Source of the DNA: Methylomicrobium sp. wino1
GTDB lineage: Bacteria; Pseudomonadota; Gammaproteobacteria; Methylococcales; Methylomonadaceae
Direction: 5' to 3'
Assembly (NCBI RefSeq): GCF_003932755.1
Contig: NZ_CP024202.1
Location: 4,464,001 to 4,528,000 of the forward strand
DNA: 64,000 nt
Position 1 is the stretch's first letter. The number at the start of each line of letters is the position of its first letter. Below, piece after piece: positions 56,668 to 64,000 of the stretch. The translations under genes were made by a program, and so were the position numbers. The notes under the pieces are model-generated. The model searched no databases, was not told the DNA's origin, and worked only from the letters and a program-made list of their open reading frames with translations.

Positions 56668-58407
56668 TTAGAACTTGGTGTTGATATCGAATTGGAATAC
56701 GTCGACGGCGAACGGAGGACCTGTGATTGCATCGGCACTCAACCAGCGGCTAGTCAGCCAGACATTGTTCAACAATGCATAGTTCGCGCCGAGAATCCAA
56801 CCTTTCGCGTTCGTGCCGCCGAGATGAAAGTCCGAATCCGTAAACGCATCGAGGACGGCATCGCGCTCGACCCGTTTATAAGCGACGAAAGTGCTCCAGT
56901 TACCTTTCTTATCGACTCGGAGCCAACCCAAGTCGGCACGGACTTGCCAAGCGGTGGTTTGCTCGTCTATCGGACCGCCACCAAGAGCCCTTCTCGCCGC
57001 GACCTTAGCGCTATCGAAACCGATATTCTTCGCATAGTCTCCTGAAAATGTCAGATGAACATCGTCGAACAGCGACATATCGTAACGTAGCGTGGCATTA
57101 ACGATATTAAAATCGGATGCGATACCAAACATTTGAGGTACTTGAGTAGGAGCCGATTGCGTGCCTTCATAACAAATCGTAGCCAGACTATTTCCGCCTT
57201 GCATGAACTCGGGCATCGATGCGGTGTTTTCTCGATTATTCAAATCGCAAGTATTCGGCTCTGTCGAGTTCGGTCTAGCAGCAATATTTTTATAATCGTA
57301 ATAAGCCACGGCGAATTTGAGACTATCGTGATTTTTGAATCCCCAGTTCATCCCAAGCTGCCCACCGAATAACCATTTGTCATTGTGGCTGAAAGGCGCC
57401 TCCTGCAATGGAAAGGCGCCGGCAGTCGCATAAATCATGCGGGCATCATCGCCAAGCCCGTTGGTCAAACCCAGATTATAGCGGTAGGTCGCGGCAAAAC
57501 CCTCGAAGGACAAATCGGGATCCCAAACCATCTCGGAGCCACCGGTGAACTCGCCGCCTCCGACGAAGAATGGATTCTTGATTCGTCCTCCCATCAGAGA
57601 AAGCCAATTAAAACCAAAACTGTCAACATCGTCGTATTGCAGATAGGCTCGATCGACACTGAATTCGTATCTGTCGCCGGTTTGTCCCAATGTCTGATTC
57701 GTCGATACAGGATCGCGGAAATTGCCGGTCGATAATCGCACTGCCGCCTTTAAACCTTCCGCGATATTGGCTTCGATTCCTAGACGAAAACGTTGGCGAA
57801 AACGTTGGTTGTTGGTCTGCGTGTTTTCGAATGCTTCTTGTCTGGCGATAGCATTAGTCAAGCCCCCTAATTGATTGATCGCCTGGACATTAGGAAAACT
57901 GGGTCCGGGAGCCACATTACTATCTGAATAAAACACCGGCTCATACCGCAACCGCAAATCCCCCGACAACTTAAACTTCCGCGTCCATTCGGGCAATGCA
58001 TCGGCCAAACCCCAGCCTTCTTCCTTGGCCTTGCTGATCACGTCACCGGTCACATCCTCGCGTAGTTCCGCGCGAATCTCGTCGCGAATTTGATCTTTGA
58101 TGAAATCGGGAATATAGGAAACCCTGACTTCCTCATCATCGGGTTCACCAACCGATGCCGCATTGCTGAGCGCAGCGGCGGTTCTTGCCTGCTCGGCGAT
58201 TTTTCCGGCTTCGGCTTCGGCCTCTTTGAACATCGTCTCGGCGGTTTCTTCGGTCAAAATTCCTTGTTTAACCAATTGTTTGATTAGGCTTTCGGTCGTG
58301 CTGCGCAGTTTTAGCAATTCCTCTTTTTCACCGGCCTGCACCGGCCCTAAAACGCTCAACAACACTAAGGCCGTGACAGCCTTTTTCTGTAACATTTTCT
58401 TTCCCAT
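56668..58407 (-). CDS. Outer membrane porin with coiled-coil N-terminus
   Basis: 579 residues. Signal peptide MGKKMLQKKAVTALVLLSVL-GPVQA; a start four codons on is also possible. Residues about 25-95 are helical (STTESLIKQLVKQGILTEET ... EAEAEAGKIAEQARTAAALS), then a beta-barrel with alternating strands, e.g. FKLSGDLRLRYEPVF and GLKAAVRLSTG, ending in the C-terminal Phe (FDINTKF) that the BAM machine recognises. It fits the putative porin family with an N-terminal trimerising coil. It is 9 nt after tonB and 4 nt before the coiled-coil gene. Confidence 0.82.
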   Translation of the reverse strand: MGKKMLQKKAVTALVLLSVLGPVQAGEKEELLKLRSTTESLIKQLVKQGILTEETAETMFKEAEAEAGKIAEQARTAAALSNAASVGEPDDEEVRVSYIPDFIKDQIRDEIRAELREDVTGDVISKAKEEGWGLADALPEWTRKFKLSGDLRLRYEPVFYSDSNVAPGPSFPNVQAINQLGGLTNAIARQEAFENTQTNNQRFRQRFRLGIEANIAEGLKAAVRLSTGNFRDPVSTNQTLGQTGDRYEFSVDRAYLQYDDVDSFGFNWLSLMGGRIKNPFFVGGGEFTGGSEMVWDPDLSFEGFAATYRYNLGLTNGLGDDARMIYATAGAFPLQEAPFSHNDKWLFGGQLGMNWGFKNHDSLKFAVAYYDYKNIAARPNSTEPNTCDLNNRENTASMPEFMQGGNSLATICYEGTQSAPTQVPQMFGIASDFNIVNATLRYDMSLFDDVHLTFSGDYAKNIGFDSAKVAARRALGGGPIDEQTTAWQVRADLGWLRVDKKGNWSTFVAYKRVERDAVLDAFTDSDFHLGGTNAKGWILGANYALLNNVWLTSRWLSADAITGPPFAVDVFQFDINTKF

Positions 58408-58416
58408 TAACTGAAG

Positions 58417-59070
58417 TTAAATGCGGTTCGTGATTCGTAATTTGATCGGCTGTTTCATCCCGACCGGCGGAGCTTTATTTATTCGTTTCAACTTCGCGAG
58501 CGTCATTTGCAACTTATCGTCAATCCGTGCATCGTTACTGCCGCGCACCAATTCGTATCGCGTGACATTACCTTGTTTATCAACCCAGATACGAACCGTC
58601 GCCGTGTAACGCGTTCTGCGTAAATCGTCGACTTCGGAAATGACCACTTGTATTTGATTCTTGACAATATTTCCGTACCAAGCATTGGGATTGCCGCTCA
58701 ACAAACCGCGCCCGCCTCTCCGTGCAGCCAAACCGAAACCGTCGGAACCGGCGCTGCCGTCGGCATCCAAACCTAGACTATCGGCAGGCGGCGCGTCGTC
58801 GACATCCGGAAGATTCTCAGGCTCCGGTTCAGGCTCCGGAATCTTTTCCTCAATCTTTTCCGGCTCGGGCGGCTTCTCAATTTTCGGTGGCGGCGGCGGA
58901 GGCGGAGGCGGCTTCAACAAGGTAATCAGCTGAATTTTTTTTTGCGGACGCCCGTCGCTTTCCTGCTTGAAATTGCTAATACCGTAAATGATCAATGCAA
59001 CCAAAATCGCGCCGATAACGCCGCCGATTATCTTCGGCAGATGTACCTTCCAGCTTTTGTGTTTACTCAT
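58417..59070 (-). CDS. tonB: TonB-family energy-transducing protein
   Basis: 217 residues. One N-terminal helix (IIGGVIGAILVALIIYGISN), a proline-rich rod with nine consecutive prolines then EKPPEPEKIEEKIPEPEPEP, and a C-terminal TonB domain (ATVRIWVDKQGNVTRYELVR then SNDARIDDKL). It spans the periplasm to drive outer-membrane proteins. No TonB-dependent receptor is in the window. It overlaps or abuts exbD (7 nt) and porin (9 nt). The proline run will need EF-P. Confidence 0.88.
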   Translation of the reverse strand: MSKHKSWKVHLPKIIGGVIGAILVALIIYGISNFKQESDGRPQKKIQLITLLKPPPPPPPPPKIEKPPEPEKIEEKIPEPEPEPENLPDVDDAPPADSLGLDADGSAGSDGFGLAARRGGRGLLSGNPNAWYGNIVKNQIQVVISEVDDLRRTRYTATVRIWVDKQGNVTRYELVRGSNDARIDDKLQMTLAKLKRINKAPPVGMKQPIKLRITNRI

Positions 59071-59077
59071 AACCGCA

Positions 59078-59482
59078 TTATTTGACCAAGTTCTGCGTCA
59101 CCAGACCGATCTGCGTAATATCGATGCGGCCCAATAAAGCCAACACATCGACAACGTTCTGATATTGCACGGTCGCATCGCCTTTGATGATTACCGGCAA
59201 TTCCGGATCGGCCGCACGGTACTGTTGCAACAATGACTCCAATTGCTCCAACGTTACCGGATAGGTGTCGAGAAAAATCGTTCCGTCGGCCGTGATCGTG
59301 ATTGCCTTGGTTTTCGGCTTGGCTAGGCTCGGCGTATCGCTGGCTTTCGGCAAATTGACGGTAATGCCCTGCACGGCGGCCGTGGTCATGATAATAAACA
59401 CGATCAACAGTACATAGGCCAAGTCCAACATGGACGTGACATTGATATCGTCGTAACTTTCCAGCTCTTCTTTGTAACGCAT
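59078..59482 (-). CDS. exbD: ExbD/TolR-type biopolymer transport protein
   Basis: 134 residues. One membrane helix with the conserved proton-path Asp in DINVTSMLDLAYVLLIVFII, then a periplasmic domain (TITADGTIFLDTYPVTLEQL). It forms the proton-driven stator with ExbB and TonB. 84 bp separate it from exbB. Confidence 0.92.
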   Translation of the reverse strand: MRYKEELESYDDINVTSMLDLAYVLLIVFIIMTTAAVQGITVNLPKASDTPSLAKPKTKAITITADGTIFLDTYPVTLEQLESLLQQYRAADPELPVIIKGDATVQYQNVVDVLALLGRIDITQIGLVTQNLVK

Positions 59483-59566
59483 AATAAATGGCTCGTTCGG
59501 CTTTGACCGTGCCGCAATAAGCTAATAAGCTTCACAGAGCACGGTAATTCATGAGGTGTGGGCTTA

Positions 59567-61375
59567 TCAGCTGCTGTAGCGTTCCGACAACTTGGCCGTG
59601 AACTCGTCGACAAAAATATACATATCGGCGGTAATCAATTTGATACGGCTATTCAAATAGTTATAACCGAACAAACACGGAATCGCGACAACCAGACCGG
59701 CAACGGTTGTAGCCAATGCCGCCGCAATACCGGGCGCGATCGCATTGACGTTAACCTCGCCACTTGCCGCGATTTCGCCGAAGGTCGCCATAACCCCGAT
59801 TACGGTACCGAGCAGACCTAAAAAAGGACCGCCGGAAATCGAAATTGTCAGTAACACCATCAGACTATTGAGTTTTTGCGTTTCTCGAATCAAACAAGAT
59901 TCCATCGCTGCACGAATCGAATCCATGCCCTTTTCGGAGACAACCGCCTCGGCAACATCGGCGCCGACACTCTTAGCAAAGCGATGGTGCAGTTCTTCAA
60001 TTCCTACATGGTAAAGCCGGTAAACGGAAGACCCGGTAAAACGTTCATGCCCACCGGTCAACGAAGCCAACAATGGCGAGGCATTGACCGCTTCGTCATC
60101 CTCGGTATCTTCGTGATTCAATGCTTCGAGCTCGGCGGTTTTCAACTTCAAGAATTCGTCTTCGAAGTTACGGTTTTCCTTGTGATTTTTAATCAAGACC
60201 AACGCTTTCGCGGCCATCACCAAAAAGCTGATAACTAACATCACCGCCAAGATCCCGATGATGATCCACCCATCGAGCGAGACATGCTGCATCGTCGACA
60301 ACACATGCGACCCGCCGCCGTCTTCCGATTCCGGCGACAAATCTTCACCATACACCAATAAAGGCGAAGCCTGACCTTGCATCAAAACATCGAACTTGAT
60401 CACTTCTGCCGAACGCGGAGACTTGTAAACACTCAATTGATCGATCGCACCGACCAAACCGCGCGCGCCATAAGCATCGGCGCCAATGGTAATATCGCCG
60501 TCCAAATCGGGCACCACTACCGGAAATGATTCGGCCTCGGCTCCATCCAAATAAATCACTACCTTATCGGCAGTTACAATTGCGGCGAAATGATGCCAAC
60601 TGCCCGGCGTTAAGGGCGTAGAAACCGGGAACGTTTGCAGTTCGCCGGAAGCATCGGCAAGCTCTAAACTCACCATTTGTTCTCTAACGGAAAAAGTCAG
60701 GCTTCCTGTAGCTCCGGCTCTTTGAAAGATCACCCCATCTTCATTCGGCTGATCGATTTTCAGCCATGTAGACAAAGTCCAACCGGGATCGGGAGCCGTC
60801 AGTAAAGACGCGGAAGCCGGTATCCGAACGATTTGCTCCCCTTCAAAAACTCCCGAATGCCCAATCAAGCCGCCTTCTCCTGCCGAGGCAGTCGCTTCGG
60901 ACGGATTATTCGCATAAGCGGTCATATCGGCAACGCCATCCTTGGTAAACGGCAGGCTCAAGACTAGATCGACAGGAAAAACACCGGCCGCATCCTGCCC
61001 GTCAGGCGCTAGAGGATTACTGTAATACATATACAGGGTAGGCTCCGGGGCCTTTGCGATATCTTTCGGTAACTTGACCCAAATCAATGCCATTTCATTG
61101 ATTGAGTCCAGTTTTTCTATATAAAACTTCAACGGCGTTTTGTCGTCTCCCGCCATAAAGCGGATATCCTTACCCAAATCCGCTATATCCATAAAATAGG
61201 CAAAATTGCCGGTGTGTAAACGAATCAATGCCACGGCATCTTCCGGAACGCTAACTCCCGCCTGCTTGAGATCCAGATCTATTTTTTTCTTGTAACTCCA
61301 ATCGGCGTTCCACCATGCAGAAGCCATTTGCGGCATCAGCATCAAAAAAAATAACAAAAATCCAAATCGTTTCAT
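59567..61375 (-). CDS. ExbB/TolQ-type channel fused to a periplasmic DUF2341/LamG-like head
   Basis: 602 residues. Signal peptide MKRFGFLLFFLMLMPQMASA, then WWNADWSYKKKIDLDL, the opening of DUF2341, to about 145; a LamG/concanavalin-like domain (about 160-330; WTLSTWLKIDQPNEDGVIFQ, PGSWHHFAAIVTADKVVIYL). A membrane helix (WIIIGILAVMLVISFLVMAA, about 365-390), a cytoplasmic acidic segment, and the MotA/TolQ/ExbB domain (about 480-600) with FLGLLGTVIGVMATF and AIAPGIAAALATTVAGLVVA. The head could sense or bind a carbohydrate or the exoprotein outside the inner membrane (inference). Confidence 0.87.
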   Translation of the reverse strand: MKRFGFLLFFLMLMPQMASAWWNADWSYKKKIDLDLKQAGVSVPEDAVALIRLHTGNFAYFMDIADLGKDIRFMAGDDKTPLKFYIEKLDSINEMALIWVKLPKDIAKAPEPTLYMYYSNPLAPDGQDAAGVFPVDLVLSLPFTKDGVADMTAYANNPSEATASAGEGGLIGHSGVFEGEQIVRIPASASLLTAPDPGWTLSTWLKIDQPNEDGVIFQRAGATGSLTFSVREQMVSLELADASGELQTFPVSTPLTPGSWHHFAAIVTADKVVIYLDGAEAESFPVVVPDLDGDITIGADAYGARGLVGAIDQLSVYKSPRSAEVIKFDVLMQGQASPLLVYGEDLSPESEDGGGSHVLSTMQHVSLDGWIIIGILAVMLVISFLVMAAKALVLIKNHKENRNFEDEFLKLKTAELEALNHEDTEDDEAVNASPLLASLTGGHERFTGSSVYRLYHVGIEELHHRFAKSVGADVAEAVVSEKGMDSIRAAMESCLIRETQKLNSLMVLLTISISGGPFLGLLGTVIGVMATFGEIAASGEVNVNAIAPGIAAALATTVAGLVVAIPCLFGYNYLNSRIKLITADMYIFVDEFTAKLSERYSS

Positions 61376-61967
61376 TGGTACTCTCGGTGCTTAACTTAAA
61401 GCGAAATTATTTCAGGAATTTGTGACATTATTATGACGATTCGAAGACTCTTTAGCGTCTGTTCGGCTATAGGGATAAAACTTTCGCATCCGAACTCCCT
61501 TAGCTTGATCCCTTACTTCGGCACAGCAAATTTAGGCACCATGTTCTTTCTCTAAATAACTAAGGCAGAACCAGCACCGTAGGGTGCGCATCGCGCACCT
61601 TTCCATGGAGCCGAACCCAACGATATATCTGACCCAGGTGCGCGATGCGCACCCTACGTCTGGCGTTTTATAATCAATGAACACCAACAATTTCCAAGAT
61701 ATTTTGAGAATAAAGAAAGCGGGAATACAGAAACTACCTAAATCGGCTTTTTTCGGCAACCTACCCTCACTTCCGAAAATATGGGAATACGGCATTAAAT
61801 AAGCCGAAATTCAATAAGCCAACGCCATAAGGAATTTTCCGTTCGTCCGGAATCCCTCAACAATGTTCGAAACACGCTTGTTGAAGACCCCGTAACAAAC
61901 CCGGTAACCAGTCGACCGAAACCCCGCTCCAGTAAACCGAAACGAAATCCTCTGTCATTCAGAACCA
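61376..61967. other. 592-bp gap between the exoprotein and exbB genes
   Basis: It contains the long hairpin at 61578-61658 and nothing that looks coding. A promoter for exbB is expected in 61376-61480. Because the hairpin lies between the exoprotein stop and the exbB start on the same strand, the two may be separately transcribed. Confidence 0.45.
61578..61658. repeat. Perfect 23-bp-arm hairpin (REP-like)
   Basis: CGTAGGGTGCGCATCGCGCA plus CCT (61578-61600) is exactly mirrored at 61636-61658, around a 35-bp loop. GTAGGGTGCGC repeats of this type are widely scattered in gammaproteobacterial genomes (general knowledge). Confidence 0.8.
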
Positions 61968-64000
61968 TTAATGCACATCCTCGTCACCGAACCCGACGAT
62001 ATCGACGCTGATGATGCCGAGCGCCGCCGCGCTGGCCATTTTGTCGGACGCATCCTTACCGGCATCGGCCGAACTATCGACCGCCTGCTGGACGGCAGCC
62101 GCCACGTTCCCGACATTACCCAATCCGGCTGCAATACTGCCCGACGATGCCGCCGGAACTCCGACCGATACGCCGCCCACGTCGATGTTGTCGGACCCGA
62201 CGATCGCTGTCGCGCCGACCGTGACATCCTTACCGCCGACGCCGGCTTCGGATGCGTCGATAATGCCTTGAAATGCGAATAGCAAAGCGTCGCCTTGAGA
62301 ACCGTCCGGCGCCTGATTCGCGCGGATGCCGCTACCGGCTACCGCAGTCGGTAATTCTACGATCATGTTACCCTTCTCATCGAAGCGAACGATCGGCGGC
62401 GGTGCCGCCAAGGCTGTTTTCGCCCCTCGTCCGGCATCGATATCGCCTTCGGTCGAACCGATCACGATATCGCCTCCGCCCAGCGTCATCACCCGAGTCG
62501 TGTTGACTTGGAAATCATCGCGTACAAGCGAGTGAACGGCACCTTTTTTGATCGCGACCACACCTAAATCCGATGCATCTTTAGCGCCGCTGGAATTGAC
62601 AGCCAAACCGGCATTAACGCCTCCATTCGGCGCGTACAAATTGATATCGCCGCCATCGGTCGAGTGTATCTTGCTAAAGAACATCGATATGTCGCCGGTT
62701 TGTAGTTTATTTCTCGGTTTACCGAAGGCAGCACTCAAGATACTGCCGGCATCGTTACTGCCGTCAAATACAATGCCATTGACCGAATCGATAGAATATC
62801 CATCAACTCCCGCCAAGACAGTCGTGCCGGGAAACAATGCTTCAGTCGCGGCCAACAGCTCTAACTGCGCGGAATCCATTTCAAGTTTATAATTAAAACG
62901 CTCATCGTCGTCGCCGGCATTATCGAATCCGTTTTTTGCAACCGAGAACTTATTGCCCTGTACTTTCATCTGATCGTTGAAAGTCGTTCTCAACGCATCC
63001 AGAAAGTGCGCATTGAAATGCGCCTGTTCGACCGCCGCCAAAGACTTGAAAGCTTCGGCCGCTAAGTCTCCGGACAAACTGTCATCGCCGGTCAAGCGCC
63101 GCATATAATCGGTCACCGCTTGGCGATAGTTCTCGCCGAAAACGCCGCCGTCATTTAGAAAACCGGCGGCATAGGCGGCAACATCGATGTCCGTTTTAGC
63201 CAGCCCGGCAATCACGTCGATACTCGCCCCGTCCTCGGCCAATGCCGGATTGACTTGATTCCCGACCGTGAAGAGACCGTCGGAAGATCCGAGATCGACA
63301 TTACGGCCCGCAAGAACCGTCAATTGCCCCGGCCCGGAAGTCTCGATCTTTTGAACCGCATTAAACAATGCGCCGGTCGCCGGATTCCGGGCAATATCGA
63401 ACTTGACATCGCGCCCGGCATTAATGATCGATTGAGCACCATCGAAATTATGCTGAATCTGGAAACTGACATTGCGGATATCGTTACCGGCCATCACTTC
63501 GGTTTGCTTCGCGATAACGAATAAAAGCGGATCTTTACCGAATATATTGCCGTTCGCGGTACTTATCAGTGCCGGTTGACGATCGTCTATATGATTCGGC
63601 ACCCTGGAGAACAGCTTATCGGGTTCGTTACTTTGTCCTGAAGAAACCAATCGCAAGTTGGCATCATTGTAATTCACGGCAGGATTTAAAACGGAAGGCA
63701 ACAAGACCGGATCGGTATCCGACATAGCGATATTAATGTTGTTACCTACATCGCCGGTTACGATATTGTTAGCGGCAAACAACTCAAGCTGCCCGGTAGC
63801 GCTCGGGAAAAGGATTAAACTTTCCTTCAATACGATATCGCCGTTCAAGGCATAAGATTTGAGAGATGACGGATTAACAAAAATAGACTCCCTGGCACTG
63901 CCCGCGAAATTGAGAACGTTGCTTCCTGACCGTTGATGATTTAAAAAGTCGACAAGTCTCGAAGCATTATTATCGAGCCCGACGTCACCCGCCAACGAAA
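61968..64000 (-). CDS. Filamentous-haemagglutinin-like exoprotein, C-terminal part (gene continues beyond window)
   Basis: 677 codons are visible and the frame stays open to the window edge; the N-terminus is missing. Repeated short beta-strand units (NGDIVLKESLILFPSATGQ, AGNDIRNVSFQIQHNFDGA, GAGRDV-like INAGRDVKFDIA, GPGQLTVLAGRNVDLGSSDG) suggest a beta-helix. Further on is an alpha-helical part with YRQAVTDYMRRLTGDD, then GDISMFFSKIHSTDGGDINL and an Ala/Gly-rich tail that ends DIVGFGDEDVH. This is like the DUF3739 region of filamentous-haemagglutinin-family proteins secreted by the two-partner route. The partner TpsB transporter, if any, is outside. Confidence 0.75.
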   Translation of the reverse strand, partial: SLAGDVGLDNNASRLVDFLNHQRSGSNVLNFAGSARESIFVNPSSLKSYALNGDIVLKESLILFPSATGQLELFAANNIVTGDVGNNINIAMSDTDPVLLPSVLNPAVNYNDANLRLVSSGQSNEPDKLFSRVPNHIDDRQPALISTANGNIFGKDPLLFVIAKQTEVMAGNDIRNVSFQIQHNFDGAQSIINAGRDVKFDIARNPATGALFNAVQKIETSGPGQLTVLAGRNVDLGSSDGLFTVGNQVNPALAEDGASIDVIAGLAKTDIDVAAYAAGFLNDGGVFGENYRQAVTDYMRRLTGDDSLSGDLAAEAFKSLAAVEQAHFNAHFLDALRTTFNDQMKVQGNKFSVAKNGFDNAGDDDERFNYKLEMDSAQLELLAATEALFPGTTVLAGVDGYSIDSVNGIVFDGSNDAGSILSAAFGKPRNKLQTGDISMFFSKIHSTDGGDINLYAPNGGVNAGLAVNSSGAKDASDLGVVAIKKGAVHSLVRDDFQVNTTRVMTLGGGDIVIGSTEGDIDAGRGAKTALAAPPPIVRFDEKGNMIVELPTAVAGSGIRANQAPDGSQGDALLFAFQGIIDASEAGVGGKDVTVGATAIVGSDNIDVGGVSVGVPAASSGSIAAGLGNVGNVAAAVQQAVDSSADAGKDASDKMASAAALGIISVDIVGFGDEDVH

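Noticed and set aside
1-64000. tRNA, rRNA, CRISPR or integrase-flanked island
   Set aside because: None was recognised on either strand by reading; a tRNAscan or Infernal run would be needed to exclude a divergent small RNA.

Overview
The window looks like chromosomal DNA of a gammaproteobacterium, most likely a methanotroph-type Methylococcales member. That placement is inferred from the housekeeping gene set and order (pyrH-frr-uppS-cdsA-dxr-rseP, rpsB-tsf, map-glnD, efp-epmA/epmB, rapA, slp), moderate G+C, two exported multicopper oxidases, a VPLPA-type C-terminal sorting-signal remnant and many short palindromic repeats. No particulate or soluble methane monooxygenase gene is present to prove it. 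I saw no rRNA gene, tRNA gene, CRISPR array or intact transposase gene.

Layout. 1-3.1 kb: end of pncC and all of mutS, divergent. 3.4-5.8 kb: a periplasmic multicopper oxidase with a near-perfect palindrome just upstream, then dsbC. 6.2-13.7 kb: a minus-strand translation/envelope cluster (rpsB, tsf, pyrH, frr, uppS, cdsA, dxr, rseP). 14-17.4 kb: map-glnD on the plus strand, then a PilZ protein. 18.4-20.1 kb: a second, two-domain multicopper oxidase. 21-24.9 kb: one 1291-residue reading frame joining an AI-2E/PerM-type permease to a P2-type (calcium-like) ATPase. 25.5-28.3 kb: a CNNM/CorC-like protein and a UbiH-family hydroxylase. 29-36.3 kb: a divergent, oversized glutamate synthase large subunit followed by a CysJ-like diflavin reductase, with neither gltD nor cysI nearby. 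36.6-39.9 kb: rapA and a small unknown gene. 40.5-41.8 kb: a group II PLP decarboxylase with a twin-arginine signal. 42.5-45.1 kb: the complete EF-P modification set. 45.3-52 kb: an unknown protein, a 5'-nucleotidase, two lipoproteins, an MFS protein and a thioredoxin-fold protein.

52.9-64 kb is the most system-like region. It is a minus-strand cluster encoding a filamentous-haemagglutinin-like exoprotein (cut by the window end), an ExbB/TolQ-type channel with a large periplasmic DUF2341/LamG-like head, ExbD, TonB, a porin with a coiled-coil N-terminus, a periplasmic coiled-coil protein and a TPR lipoprotein. I read it as a dedicated energised outer-membrane system for handling or displaying the exoprotein or its ligand; the function is not known to me.

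Intergenic DNA holds at least eleven copies of a dispersed inverted-repeat element family (about 130-450 bp). The best copies have GGAT...ATCC ends flanked by TAA on both sides. Two copies abut the TAA stop codon of a gene, and one supplies the last codons of another gene. Separate hairpin repeats of the REP type cluster at 51-56 kb and 61.6 kb.
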